A stretch of DNA of 64,000 nucleotides from the NCBI GenBank assembly GCA_964617375.1, contig CAZTXQ010000008.1, positions 1-64,000 on the forward strand. The letters are read 5' to 3'. The notes below the pieces were generated by a model. The model had not been told where the DNA came from, ran no database searches, and saw only the letters and a program-made list of their open reading frames with translations. Source of the DNA: Firm-13 sp964617375 (GTDB lineage: Bacteria > Bacillota > Clostridia > Saccharofermentanales > Saccharofermentanaceae). Both the position numbers and the translations under genes were made by a program. Shown here in pieces: positions 31,010 to 40,259 of this stretch (its first letter is position 1; each line of letters starts with the position of its first letter).

Positions 31010-33301
31010 TTAACTTTTGGAAACCGGCGTTGCTTTCTTCTTGCGATAGAAAGCAAGGATAACGAGTGCCGCAGCCGAAGAGATGGTAACGGTAAGATAT
31101 ACCTGCTTATATCCCGTGTTCATGGTCGTCTGGAACTCGGTCTCAACCGGAAGTCTTCTGTTTTCAATCTCGGCAAGATAGTTATCTTTTGCCGTCTCGA
31201 AAGCGCCGGGAATAGCATCTTTGAGGGCTGTCATTTTATCCGTCGTGTCCGTCATTTCAGCAAGAGCAGCATTCATTCCGTCGAGACCTTGCTTCATATG
31301 GTCCCGGCTGGTTTTGCTCTCATCAAGTTTGCCTTTAAGCTCGTCGATGGAAGCCTGTGTAGCCGTGATCAGTTTGTTGAGATCGTCAACGGTTTTGACA
31401 GCCGCAAGCTGGTCAAGAGTTTCCTGAGGGATAAAGCTCTTGGCCTGATCGGGAATCATGCTCACGATATCGATCGGTTGGGAGGAACCTGCAGGCATCG
31501 CGGAGAGCGCATCACTCATGGTTTCGAGCTGTGTTAGGAGAGTCTCCGAGGTGGAAAGACCTGTTTCCATTCCCTTGATTCCTTCGGAAATGCCGTCATA
31601 TCCGCTTTGCAGCTCGGTAGTGCTGGCGGTCAGCTCATCCTTGCCGGAATTTACAGCGGTGATGCCGCTGTCCAATCCGGTCGTAATTTTAGCGATGACA
31701 TCCGGTGTCATGGTCTTAAACATACTTTCTGCCATGACTTTGCAGTTGGGAACGATCGTCGTGACATCCGAACTCTGAAGCAGCGCCAGTATTTCAGCCG
31801 GCATTTCAAATCCGTCATTGGACTCCATGCTGATTTTGATGGTCTGCATACTCGTCAGATCGGGAATGTTCATATCGGCAAATTGATCCTTCGTCTCCGG
31901 GTTTGTCTTCATTTCGTTTATCTTGTCCGTCAGCTCCTGCGCATAGGGAAGCTCCGGCAGACTCACCTCAGAGGGGAGCAGCTTCATTACCTTTGGCTGC
32001 ACGGCCATTCCTGCATGTGCGATAAATCCGATCATAATGGCCGGGGCAATTGCGGTTCCGATCGAGCGGATCAGCGAAAGTGTCGCAAGAGCGGAGTTCG
32101 ACTCTTCCGGCTTTGTGTTGTCGAGCATCATGTAATTGAGAGGAGTTCCCATCGTAAAGCCGATGCCCAGGCCGATCAGGATCAGGCTGATCACGACCGT
32201 CAGCATGCTCGGGTAATTGGCCGTCACCAGAATAAGAAACAGAGATCCGATGACAGATACCAGGAATCCGAAGCCGAGAACAATTTTCACTCCGATTTTG
32301 TCGATGAGTTTTCCGGAGAAAGGGGCACCGACACCGGCGAAGAGCCCCAGAATCAGTACGAAATAGCCGCCGTTTCCGGATGTGATCTTGAGCGCGTTTT
32401 CAGCGAATTGCGGCACAAAGATCATGCCCATGATGATCACGCCGGTTATCATGGATAAGATAAGTGTGATAATAATCTGAGTGTTCTTGAAATAGGACAG
32501 ATTGATAACCGGGTCTTCCACTTTCTTTTCCACAAGAATAAACAGCGGAAGAAGAGCAATAAATACAAGAAGGAAAGGGTAGACGGAAGTGCTTACAATC
32601 GTGCTTCCAAAAGCAAAGAAATCGATGTTCTTAAGTCCGTACAGAAGGCAAAGAACCATTACGGTAAGGATGGTGATACCGCCGATATCGATCTTTTTGA
32701 CCGTTTCCGCCTTCGTATTCGGCAGCGACACAAATCCCGCGATCAGAATGAAAAGTGTGATCGGGATGTTGACATAGAAAATGAACTGCCAGTTGCTGAT
32801 ACCGAAAAGGTCAATAATGGCACTGCCGGCCGACGCGCCAAAGATATTCGCAATGCCGTAGACGCCTCCGACAAGACCCAGCGCCATGCCTCTTTTTTCT
32901 TTGGGAAAAGTTGTGCCGAATTCAGCAGTTGCTACAGGAAGAATTCCGCCGCCGCCGATGGCCTGTACGGCACGTGCGGCAAGAAGGACGGGAAAACTCG
33001 CAAAGCCCTGCGACAGGCCGCAGAAGAGGGATCCCAAACCGAATAGGAAAATGCTGGTAAGGTAAATGTATTTGCGGCCGAAACGGTCGGCAAGCTTGCC
33101 CATGATCGGAATGCTGGCGGCATAGGCAAGGGTGTAAATGGTGATCATCCATATTCCTGTCTTATCATCGACACCCAAATTGTTCTGAATGATGGTACGG
33201 GCCGGTGTTACAATTCCCGTATCAATGGCCCCCATAAAAATACCCAGTAGGTATACGGCCATGATTAAGCCGTATTTGTTATTTTTCAATCCGGTTTCCA
33301 T
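31010..33301 (-). CDS. DHA2-type MFS exporter with a large extracytoplasmic coiled-coil insertion
   Basis: This 763-residue transporter has the MFS signature GKLADRFGRKYIY near residue 65 and motif C-like GGVYGIANIFGASAGSAI, with about 14 membrane helices as in drug:H+ antiporters of the DHA2 group. Unusually, about 290 residues (about 435-720) are inserted between the last two helices. They are predicted soluble, with heptad-like stretches (TQASIDELKGKLDESKTSRD) and helices of the YhgE/Pip kind, and would face outside. The start is ATG 33301 after GGGGGGAAAG; a longer frame overlaps the upstream marR gene and is rejected. It follows marR by 17 bp, so efflux of a small toxic molecule under MarR control is likely. 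Confidence 0.85.
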   Translation of the reverse strand: METGLKNNKYGLIMAVYLLGIFMGAIDTGIVTPARTIIQNNLGVDDKTGIWMITIYTLAYAASIPIMGKLADRFGRKYIYLTSIFLFGLGSLFCGLSQGFASFPVLLAARAVQAIGGGGILPVATAEFGTTFPKEKRGMALGLVGGVYGIANIFGASAGSAIIDLFGISNWQFIFYVNIPITLFILIAGFVSLPNTKAETVKKIDIGGITILTVMVLCLLYGLKNIDFFAFGSTIVSTSVYPFLLVFIALLPLFILVEKKVEDPVINLSYFKNTQIIITLILSMITGVIIMGMIFVPQFAENALKITSGNGGYFVLILGLFAGVGAPFSGKLIDKIGVKIVLGFGFLVSVIGSLFLILVTANYPSMLTVVISLILIGLGIGFTMGTPLNYMMLDNTKPEESNSALATLSLIRSIGTAIAPAIMIGFIAHAGMAVQPKVMKLLPSEVSLPELPYAQELTDKINEMKTNPETKDQFADMNIPDLTSMQTIKISMESNDGFEMPAEILALLQSSDVTTIVPNCKVMAESMFKTMTPDVIAKITTGLDSGITAVNSGKDELTASTTELQSGYDGISEGIKGMETGLSTSETLLTQLETMSDALSAMPAGSSQPIDIVSMIPDQAKSFIPQETLDQLAAVKTVDDLNKLITATQASIDELKGKLDESKTSRDHMKQGLDGMNAALAEMTDTTDKMTALKDAIPGAFETAKDNYLAEIENRRLPVETEFQTTMNTGYKQVYLTVTISSAAALVILAFYRKKKATPVSKS

Positions 33302-33318
33302 TCTTTCCCCCCTTATCT

Positions 33319-33735
33319 TTATTCGACTGCCTTGATGGCGTTGGCTGCCATCATGCTCACTACTTTTTGTGCCGTTTCCAATTCCTGCGGACTGATCCCC
33401 TGAAAAACGATCTTGTTCCATTCCTCGAGACTTGCACTCATTACGGCTATAATCCCCTTTCCCTTAACGGAAATCGACAGGATTTTCTCGCGCTTATCAT
33501 CGGGATTCTCGTGTCTTTCAACAAATCCCTTTTCTTCGAGCCTGTTTGCCGTTTTCGCAATGGCACCTTTGTCGATCATATAGAATTTGGCGATTGTATC
33601 CTGATTGACAGGACCGTGTTCGTTCAGATACATCAATATGATCTGTTCGGGAAAACCGACATCGTAATCAGCGCCTTTTCTTTCGCAGAAAATGCGGCTG
33701 TAACGGACAATGATGGAGAAATGATTCATGATCAT
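33319..33735 (-). CDS. MarR family regulator of the MFS exporter
   Basis: This 138-residue protein starts at ATG 33735 with GGAGGG upstream; the longer frame (to 33822) covers the promoter region and is rejected. It has the MarR winged helix: QIILMYLNEHGPVNQDTIAKFY, MIDKGAIAKTANRLEEKGFVE, wing NPDDKREKILSISVKGKG. A 16-bp inverted repeat AGTTGC-CGAT-GCAACT lies just upstream at 33763-33778, a likely operator. Together with the MFS gene it forms a two-gene operon in the usual repressor-exporter arrangement. Confidence 0.87.
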   Translation of the reverse strand: MIMNHFSIIVRYSRIFCERKGADYDVGFPEQIILMYLNEHGPVNQDTIAKFYMIDKGAIAKTANRLEEKGFVERHENPDDKREKILSISVKGKGIIAVMSASLEEWNKIVFQGISPQELETAQKVVSMMAANAIKAVE

Positions 33736-33762
33736 ACGAACTGCCCTCCAAAGAAAAAAAAT

Positions 33763-33778
33763 AGTTGCCGATGCAACT
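33763..33778 (-). promoter_or_regulatory. Palindromic operator of the marR-MFS operon
   Basis: AGTTGCCGATGCAACT is a perfect 6-bp-arm inverted repeat. On the minus strand a TTGCAT -35-like and TATTTT -10-like element flank it with a 16-bp spacer. Confidence 0.5.
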
Positions 33779-33841
33779 GATGCAACGACAACCAAAATAT
33801 CATGCTGAATAGCGGAAGTCAATCGAAATTTATCCTATCTC

Positions 33842-35383
33842 TTATGCCTCCACATATCTCGGCAGAAGAATACTCGGATACACTTTGGACAATGGCGCAT
33901 ACGTCATCTTGAAAATGTCTTCCGCAATTACATAGACATCCTTAGGATTATCCTTATGAACGGCAAGATAGTCGCCGGGTTTCCCTAGCATGTAGTAGTC
34001 GGGATCCCAGGACGTGAACACCTTGGCCATACGTTCCAGCGGCATAGCATAGATCAAAGTCGCTTCGGATGGGATACAGCTTTTCGCAAACTTTGTGAGC
34101 TTAATGGATTCCTGCGTCTGTGATAAACGAATACTCGGTTCATACTCAAAATTGCATATAAAGGGTTCATCGAGGGCTTCGTACCGCTTCTTAAAGGTCG
34201 ACCGCTTCATAGGATATACTTCCCCCACGATACCGATCATGATATAGATATCTTCGGAGGCGCGAATCTTGATATCGCCCTCGAGGGTACGAATGGTCGC
34301 GAAAGTGCCATCGGCCAGAACATCCGTACTGCGGACGTATCCGATCGGCAGTTTCTCTTTTTGGAAAATATCCATTTCGGAAAGGTTGGGGGTAAAAGCT
34401 GAGGCATAGACAATATCGTAGCTGTCAAAATACTTAAGGATCCGGTCGCGGAAGAATTCGTGATCCGAGCGGGACTTGCTGATTACACGAACGGCTTCCT
34501 CGCGAAGGAAACCGCCGGCTTTCTCGTAATGGCCGCCGCCCGAACCAATGCCTTCGGACAAGGACTGGGCCATCTCGCCGGCGTGAATCTCCTTGATGCA
34601 GCTTCTGACCGAAAACTTTATTCCGAACGGAAGGCGGCAGTAAACGAGGCACGAATCAAGCAAATCAACCTGCAGCAGCATGTCGCCGATAAATCCCAGA
34701 ATATTCGGATCGCAGGGCTTGGCCTCGGCGATCCCGATCCGGTGCTTCACATCAAATACGGCCATGGAAAGGGCCTCGCCGGCGATCGTGATATCCGAAG
34801 CCGAAAGGTTCGCGTTTCGCAGGGAAGTCAGGATGCTCTTGTTGTACATTAAGTCGTCCCGAAGGTCCATGTCGGCCGGGTGGACGATCTCGGACAGACT
34901 GTTCGTGTCCGAGTACAGCCCGTAGTACAGAGCGGTTGCCACTTTCAAATCATCGTTGGCGTCAAGTCCGTAATCACGAAGCAGCTGATAAACGAGACTC
35001 GAGCAGCTGCCGTAGGAACTGCGAATCTCGGAATAATCGAATTTACCGGGACCGAGCGGATGGTGGTCGATCACCGCAATCCGTTTCGCGGGAAGGCGAG
35101 TCACATTGCCTTCGCCATACTGGCAGTCAACCGTAATGAGAAGATCAGGCGCGGAGTGGAGCTCGTCGACATGAACAAGCGGGATCTCTAGCTTTTCGAG
35201 CATCATCAGAATATTCAGCTTTTGAATGATATATTTACCTGAATAGACCAGATGGACTTTCCTGCGTCTATCCGACGAAAACGCCCTGTATAGAGCAAAT
35301 CCCGACGCGATTGCATCCGGATCCGGATTGTCATGGCATTGAATTACGATATTGCGGTACGAACAGAGATCTGACAATCTCAC
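33842..35383 (-). CDS. DHH family phosphoesterase (NrnA-like, extended)
   Basis: This 513-residue protein begins with the DHH family metal motifs: CHDNPDPDAIASGFAL near residue 16, DCQYGEG near 85, then the DHH signature VIDHHPLG near 105. The second domain ends with the DHHA1 motif GSGGGHYEKAGG near 285. Such enzymes cleave nanoRNA, pAp or cyclic dinucleotides in the cytoplasm. About 180 additional C-terminal residues are unknown to me and not typical of NrnA (about 320 residues), so it is a larger member of the family. The start is GTG 35383 with AGAAGGGGGG upstream. It is single in its transcription unit. Confidence 0.8.
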   Translation of the reverse strand: MRLSDLCSYRNIVIQCHDNPDPDAIASGFALYRAFSSDRRRKVHLVYSGKYIIQKLNILMMLEKLEIPLVHVDELHSAPDLLITVDCQYGEGNVTRLPAKRIAVIDHHPLGPGKFDYSEIRSSYGSCSSLVYQLLRDYGLDANDDLKVATALYYGLYSDTNSLSEIVHPADMDLRDDLMYNKSILTSLRNANLSASDITIAGEALSMAVFDVKHRIGIAEAKPCDPNILGFIGDMLLQVDLLDSCLVYCRLPFGIKFSVRSCIKEIHAGEMAQSLSEGIGSGGGHYEKAGGFLREEAVRVISKSRSDHEFFRDRILKYFDSYDIVYASAFTPNLSEMDIFQKEKLPIGYVRSTDVLADGTFATIRTLEGDIKIRASEDIYIMIGIVGEVYPMKRSTFKKRYEALDEPFICNFEYEPSIRLSQTQESIKLTKFAKSCIPSEATLIYAMPLERMAKVFTSWDPDYYMLGKPGDYLAVHKDNPKDVYVIAEDIFKMTYAPLSKVYPSILLPRYVEA

Positions 35384-35735
35384 AGAAGAGCCCCCCTTCT
35401 TTGGCTTTATTTTATCACAAAAATATAGGAATGATTTGTACTGCTCTTTACAATTTCAAGGAGAATCATGAAGAAGTATTTCACTTTGCGACAGGCATAT
35501 TTCGCATTCCGCAGCTGCTTCGAATGACCGCTATAGAAAAGCATAAGAAAAGACAGAACAGAGTAAGCCGTGCGGGCATACCTGATTCTGTCTTTTTACT
35601 TCTCATCTCGAACAATACAGGTACTCTGCAATAACGAAGCCGCAAACAGTTGAGGCATTTTTCGAACAGTAAAAAAGGGGCTGTCTAAAACTGAAGTGAG
35701 ACAGCCCCCTTTCATGTTCAACAGATGATTTCAAA
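35384..35735. other. Terminator-bearing spacer, no genes
   Basis: No coding region is seen. An AAAAGACAGA / TCTGTCTTTTT hairpin (about 35548-35598) can end transcription in either direction, and a stronger hairpin lies at 35671-35712 beside the ABC permease gene. A few frames on the plus strand are chance. Confidence 0.6.
35671..35712 (-). terminator. Terminator of the ABC-2 exporter operon
   Basis: GGGGCTGTCT pairs with AGACAGCCCC; on the minus strand it is followed by TTTTTT. It is a member of the dispersed GGGCTGTCT hairpin family and lies 23 bp after the permease stop. Confidence 0.8.
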
Positions 35736-37319
35736 CTACTTGATGTCTTTTCGGGTAAACGAGTCAAAACCGATATAGAGCATACAGAACAGAAGTACGA
35801 TTAAGTAAATGATTGAAAATTGGAGAGTGGGGCGGATGATTGTCATCCCGTAAGATGTCATCATTGAATCCAGCGGCTCCATCAAACTGCTGAAAGGGAA
35901 AAGATCACCGGCCAGATCAAAATTCATAAACGGCAGAAAGTCCATCCATAACTGATGAGGAAAAGGCATGGAATCCAAAAACTGAGCAGCGATGCCTGTC
36001 GAAAACAAAGTCGCAATGGAGACTCCGACGGACAGAGCCGTGTTGCGGGTAATGATCGAAAGTATAAAGGCAAAGGTGCAGTATACGATCGTACTGATAT
36101 TTCCGGCAAAAAGGTTCAGCAAATCATATAGCCAGTATGGCATGGAATGAACCGTGTCACCGGATACATAAACATAAGGAACCATTGCATCGGTACCCAT
36201 AAAGACCGAAGCACCGATATTCGAAAAGATACAGAGTATTACCACAGCAATCACTCCTGTTGTAAATAAAGACAGGAGTTTTGCGGTAAAAATTTTCCAA
36301 CGCCTGACCGGGGCGATAATCAAGGACTTAATGGAACCTGTGGCTATTTCCTGAGATATAGCACTTCCGGCAATTACAAGAAGAAGTATGTTGATCAGGA
36401 ACTGCCCCAGACCGGCCGAATATGATTTTGCTAAGTTCCACAACGGAGATTCGGAGGCTAAAACAAGACTGTTGTTTCCAATCCTGTACTCCAACACAGC
36501 GATTCGGTCTTTGAGTTCAGCTTCTCTCTTGGGACTTAATGCAGTGTAACGCGTGGAACTCATCGTCTGTTCTGTAGTAACGCCGCTGTCCAGTTCGTAC
36601 TTCATCTCAGTAAGTGTATATATTACGGCCCATATATCGTTGTAGTCGTGCTTCCCGTCGGTTCCGCCGCTCGGATCCAACCGGTACCAAAGGTCTGTCT
36701 GTTCAATGAGTTGTTGCAGAATGGCTTCGTTAAAAGTACCGTACGGGTTTGTTTGATAATAGCGTTGTTCGAAATCAATAAATGCTTTGAAATCCTTCGT
36801 CTCTACGGAAGAATAAGCAAGTGCGATGCCTTCTTCATAAAGGGCATTTTTGGCTTCCCAGTCGGCATCGCGATCCTCTTCGCTCACAGTTGCAAGATCT
36901 GCCAGAAAACCGCGCAGAACAGGAATGTAACCCACGGCGTCATAAACAAAGCCGTCCTTCTTGTTTCCGGTTATATTGTTCTCAAGCATGAGGTCGATTT
37001 TCTCGATTTCTGCTTTGGCACTAACCATTTCCATTTGAAGCGAATATATTTGCATATCCGCATCCGCGGATCCTTCCAGTGCCGTAATTTCGTTTTCAAT
37101 TTCTGCGATTCTGTTCTCGGAAGCCTTTTTTTGTTGTTCAAGTGAAGAACTTTCTTCATAAAAGGAAGACCCGTTGTCCAAAAAAAGTTGCTGATTTACT
37201 TTAATGAACAGCGGGAGCAAAAAGCATCCAATGATCATCAGAACCAGCAGTATGATCGTACTGGCTTTCCGGGACAACTTGAACATTTCATTGATATAAA
37301 GTTTCAGTATCTTATCCAA
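35736..37319 (-). CDS. ABC-2 type transporter permease
   Basis: This 527-residue protein starts at TTG 37319, preceded by GGGAGGGGG and overlapping the ATPase gene by 8 bp; a 622-codon frame that extends upstream lies within the ATPase gene. An N-terminal membrane helix (KASTIILLVLMIIGCFLLPL) is followed by a long extracytoplasmic, coiled-coil-containing region (about residues 45-280) and then five to six C-terminal helices (SAISQEIATGSIKSLIIAPV is the ABC-2 loop). This is the layout of ABC-2 family exporters with large extracellular domains. Together with the ATPase it exports an unknown substrate. Confidence 0.8.
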   Translation of the reverse strand: MDKILKLYINEMFKLSRKASTIILLVLMIIGCFLLPLFIKVNQQLFLDNGSSFYEESSSLEQQKKASENRIAEIENEITALEGSADADMQIYSLQMEMVSAKAEIEKIDLMLENNITGNKKDGFVYDAVGYIPVLRGFLADLATVSEEDRDADWEAKNALYEEGIALAYSSVETKDFKAFIDFEQRYYQTNPYGTFNEAILQQLIEQTDLWYRLDPSGGTDGKHDYNDIWAVIYTLTEMKYELDSGVTTEQTMSSTRYTALSPKREAELKDRIAVLEYRIGNNSLVLASESPLWNLAKSYSAGLGQFLINILLLVIAGSAISQEIATGSIKSLIIAPVRRWKIFTAKLLSLFTTGVIAVVILCIFSNIGASVFMGTDAMVPYVYVSGDTVHSMPYWLYDLLNLFAGNISTIVYCTFAFILSIITRNTALSVGVSIATLFSTGIAAQFLDSMPFPHQLWMDFLPFMNFDLAGDLFPFSSLMEPLDSMMTSYGMTIIRPTLQFSIIYLIVLLFCMLYIGFDSFTRKDIK

Positions 37320-38238
37320 TATTGATTCCCCCTCCCGTGATACGCAGGAACGCGTCTTCGAGTGATGATTCAAGCAAACGTACGCCCGATATATCAAAGC
37401 CGCCGTCAACCAGTGCTTTGACAATCCGAGGGATATCATTTTCGTTAACCTGTACATCAATTTCGGAATCCGTAATATTTTCGATTTTGTCAAAACCGAG
37501 ACCTTTAAGGACTTCCGATGCCTCGGAAGTCCTGGATACTTTGATGCGTTGAGTGGACGCACCGCCGGAACGGTTACGCAGATCCTCCAATGTTTTGATA
37601 TCAAGAAGTCTGCCTTTATCGATAATGCCGACGCGGTCGCACATCATCTGCATTTCGGTCAGGAGGTGACTGGAGACCATGACGGCAACCTGTTCCTCAT
37701 GGGCAAGTTTGATCAAAATATCCCGAAGTTCACGGATTCCCGCCGGATCCAGACCGTTTGTAGGTTCGTCCAAAATCAGAACACGTGGTTTGTGAACCAT
37801 CGCCTGAGCCACGCCGATTCGTTGTTTCATACCCAAAGAGTACTTCCTCACCTTGTCATTAGCGCGATCCTGCATCCCGACGATTGTCAACACCTCTTCA
37901 ACGCGCTCCTTCGGAATCCGGCTCTGTAACCGGGCATACATCCGGAGATTTTCCCGGCCGGTCATATCCTTATACATTTCGGGATTTTCGACAATTCCTC
38001 CGATACTGCCCATCGCTTTCTCGTAATGCTTTTCCCGGTCAAATCCGTCGATTTCGACGGAGCCTTCATCCATTGAGAGAAACCCCATGATCATTTTGAT
38101 CATCGTCGTTTTGCCGGCGCCGTTCGGCCCGAGAAATCCGAAAACCTCACCGGGATAGATCTCAAACGATACGTTATCAATGACTTTCTTCCGTCCGAAT
38201 GACTTGGAAACATTTGTAACTTTCATCGCTGCTGTCAT
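37312..38238 (-). CDS. ABC-2 exporter ATP-binding protein
   Basis: This 308-residue ATPase has Walker A GPNGAGKTTMIKMI near 40, signature YSLGMKQRIGVAQAM near 136 and Walker B VLILDEPTNGLDPAG near 155. The C-terminal 80 residues (RIKVSRTSEASEVLKGLGFD ...) are the extra domain common in CcmA/BcrA-type exporters. It starts at ATG 38238 after GGGGGTG. Its stop overlaps the permease start by 8 bp. An 18-bp spacer separates it from the membrane-anchored protein upstream, so these three form an operon. Confidence 0.9.
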   Translation of the reverse strand: MTAAMKVTNVSKSFGRKKVIDNVSFEIYPGEVFGFLGPNGAGKTTMIKMIMGFLSMDEGSVEIDGFDREKHYEKAMGSIGGIVENPEMYKDMTGRENLRMYARLQSRIPKERVEEVLTIVGMQDRANDKVRKYSLGMKQRIGVAQAMVHKPRVLILDEPTNGLDPAGIRELRDILIKLAHEEQVAVMVSSHLLTEMQMMCDRVGIIDKGRLLDIKTLEDLRNRSGGASTQRIKVSRTSEASEVLKGLGFDKIENITDSEIDVQVNENDIPRIVKALVDGGFDISGVRLLESSLEDAFLRITGGGINIG

Positions 38239-38255
38239 GTCATTTCACCCCCGTT

Positions 38256-38852
38256 CTAGTAATTATAGAATTGTTGGAATCTGTAGGTGTCATAATTTGT
38301 GATAATCCATTTGTCACCTTCCTTTTCAAAGGTAAGGGTTTCGGATTGCCTGACAGGATCCATCGCTGAGCTTCCGCCGATTGAAAGTATTTCACAGGAA
38401 AAAAGAACATCAAATGACAGTGTCGCTTTGCCGTTATAGACAGAAAAACTGTTGAATTGTACGATTTCCGTTTTAGCGGAAGTGAAGTAACTTTGACTGG
38501 AGCGTTGAGTCATCAGTATGGAATTAAGCCAGCTTAATGAATATTTTCTGAGTGAAGGTTTATCCGAATAAAACCCGGAATCAACAGAAGACGATAGAGT
38601 TATTTTGTTGATAAAATCGTCATCAAAAAGCGAATCCGACGATCCGCTTTCATCGAAGACCCGATACTCTTCCGGTAGTACGATCCGTTTGTCGCTGTCG
38701 GCGATAAACTCCTGTGCCATTGCTTTCAGTTCCGGCTCCAGGTTTTTATCCGCCATTTCCTGAAGAATTACAAAAGCACAGACGCCGATAAGAATTACTG
38801 CGGAAAGCAGAAATCCGCGATTTAAATTGCGGAGCACTTTGCTGGTTTTCAT
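38256..38852 (-). CDS. Membrane-anchored hypothetical protein of the exporter operon
   Basis: This 198-residue protein has one N-terminal membrane helix (GFLLSAVILIGVCAFVILQE) and an extracytoplasmic domain ending in an NTF2/SnoaL-like strand pattern (SETLTFEKEGDKWIITNYDT). I do not recognise the family with certainty. ATG 38852 has GGGGG upstream. As the first gene of a three-gene operon with an ABC-2 exporter it may help secretion or act as an accessory factor. A 22-bp palindrome at 38880-38901 lies upstream. Confidence 0.6.
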   Translation of the reverse strand: MKTSKVLRNLNRGFLLSAVILIGVCAFVILQEMADKNLEPELKAMAQEFIADSDKRIVLPEEYRVFDESGSSDSLFDDDFINKITLSSSVDSGFYSDKPSLRKYSLSWLNSILMTQRSSQSYFTSAKTEIVQFNSFSVYNGKATLSFDVLFSCEILSIGGSSAMDPVRQSETLTFEKEGDKWIITNYDTYRFQQFYNY

Positions 38853-38879
38853 GAAATACCCCCATCCGATAAAAATATA

Positions 38880-38901
38880 GTTTTGTTAATATCAACAAAA
38901 C
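38880..38901 (-). promoter_or_regulatory. 22-bp palindrome upstream of the exporter operon
   Basis: GTTTTGTT-AATATC-AACAAAAC has 8-bp perfect arms, about 28 bp before the first start codon. It is a candidate operator; no regulator gene is adjacent and the promoter itself was not identified. Confidence 0.45.
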
Positions 38902-39032
38902 CCTTGTCATTGTAACATTCCTATCATTATTTAAGATGAATAAAATGTAACTAAATGATTCGTATCGCACGCGGAAAAGGACGGCGGTGCCAGGCAGTAG
39001 ACTTTGCGCCATCCCCCCAAAAGGACAGAAAG

Positions 39033-39083
39033 AAGGCTGTTTCATTTGACTTTGTGTACAAGTCTTTTGAGACAGCCCTTTTA
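39033..39083 (-). terminator. Terminator of the rSAM-Dus-AKR operon
   Basis: AAGGCTGTTTCA pairs with TGAGACAGCCCTT around a loop; on the minus strand it follows the stop of the aldo/keto reductase gene at 39111. It is a member of the GGGCTGTCTCAAA hairpin family. Confidence 0.7.
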
Positions 39084-39110
39084 TGATAAGGAAGATATGC
39101 AGTTACCTGT

Positions 39111-40259
39111 TTATGCCTGCTCGAAAAGCTTCGCAGTTTTCGTCATGCTCTCAATTACGGAGACATTGAAAGGACAGCGCGTCTCGCAAAAGCCGCAGGC
39201 GATGCAGTCGGACGCATGTGCGGGAAGGCTCTCATAGTGGGCACGGACACTTGGCGGGACGGTCGGCTGCATGACGGCGAGATCGTATAACTTGTTGACC
39301 GCGGCGATATTGATATTCGCCGGACAGGGCGAGCAATGGCCGCAGTAGGTGCATTGACCAGAATAGGAGTGGAGAGGCGCCGAAGCCAGAACACTGGCAT
39401 AATCTTTCTGATCCTCCGAAGCGCTCTCGTATGCCACGGCGGCATCGACATGTTCCGGCGCATGATACCCCAGCATGACGGCAGCAACGGCCGGACGCGT
39501 AAGCGCATAGTGAATGCATTGCACAGGACTCAGGGCAACACCGAACGGAGATTGATCGGCGTTGAAGAGACGCCCGCCGGCGTAGGTCTTCATGACGGTG
39601 ATGCCGACACCTTGCCGCTCACAGGTCTGATACAGTTCCTCGCGCTCGGGCGCGATGCCGCGAAGGTTCTCGTCATATTTCTCGTGAAAGAGATCATCTA
39701 TGTTTTCGCTTGCGGGAAGCATATCAAAGGCAGGATTCAAGCTGAACAGGATCATCTCGATCTCGCCGCAAAGAGCTGCCATTTTGCCGACGATCGGGTT
39801 GTGCGTGCTTAGTCCGATATGACGGATGGTTCCGCGCTTTTTAAGCTCCCGGACATATTCAATGAATTCGCCGCTCATGATTCTCTCGAATTCCGCGGCT
39901 TCGTCTACAAAATGGATCATTCCGAGGTCAATATAGTCCGTCTGCAGGCGGGTTAATAAGTCGGTAAAAGCCGCGTCAACTTGCGGAATCTCACGCGAAC
40001 GCACATACTGGCCGTTTTGCCAGGTAGAGCCGATGTGACCCTGGATAATCCATCTCTCCCGATCGCCCTTGATGGCGGCGCCGATGTTGCTTCTGACATT
40101 CGGATTGGACATCCAGCAATCGAGAATGTTGATCCCGCAGTCCCGGCAGCGATCGATGATCGCCCGCACTTCTTCGGTGTTGTGGTATTCCAGCCACTCG
40201 CCGCCGAGACCGATTTCACTGACAAGAAGACCTGTGTTTCCAAGTGCTCGAGAATTCAT
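39111..40259 (-). CDS. Aldo/keto reductase with C-terminal 4Fe-4S clusters
   Basis: This 382-residue protein has an N-terminal AKR TIM barrel (ALGNTGLLVSEIGLGGEWLE, IHFVDE, KKRGTIRHIGLSTHN). Its C-terminal ferredoxin-like domain carries two cluster motifs: CTYCGHCSPCPANI near 303 and CIACGFCETRCPFN near 350. This fused family is common in anaerobes; its substrates are not known. GGAGGTAAATCT precedes ATG 40259, and the gene overlaps the Dus stop by 4 bp (ATGA), so the two are coupled. The classical AKR Tyr is replaced in this subfamily; I cannot tell from the sequence whether it is a reductase in the usual sense. Confidence 0.85.
   Translation of the reverse strand: MNSRALGNTGLLVSEIGLGGEWLEYHNTEEVRAIIDRCRDCGINILDCWMSNPNVRSNIGAAIKGDRERWIIQGHIGSTWQNGQYVRSREIPQVDAAFTDLLTRLQTDYIDLGMIHFVDEAAEFERIMSGEFIEYVRELKKRGTIRHIGLSTHNPIVGKMAALCGEIEMILFSLNPAFDMLPASENIDDLFHEKYDENLRGIAPEREELYQTCERQGVGITVMKTYAGGRLFNADQSPFGVALSPVQCIHYALTRPAVAAVMLGYHAPEHVDAAVAYESASEDQKDYASVLASAPLHSYSGQCTYCGHCSPCPANINIAAVNKLYDLAVMQPTVPPSVRAHYESLPAHASDCIACGFCETRCPFNVSVIESMTKTAKLFEQA

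Noticed and set aside
35311..35634. Plus-strand ORF upstream of the DHH gene
   Set aside because: It is the antisense of the DHH gene start plus terminator sequence, with no ribosome site.
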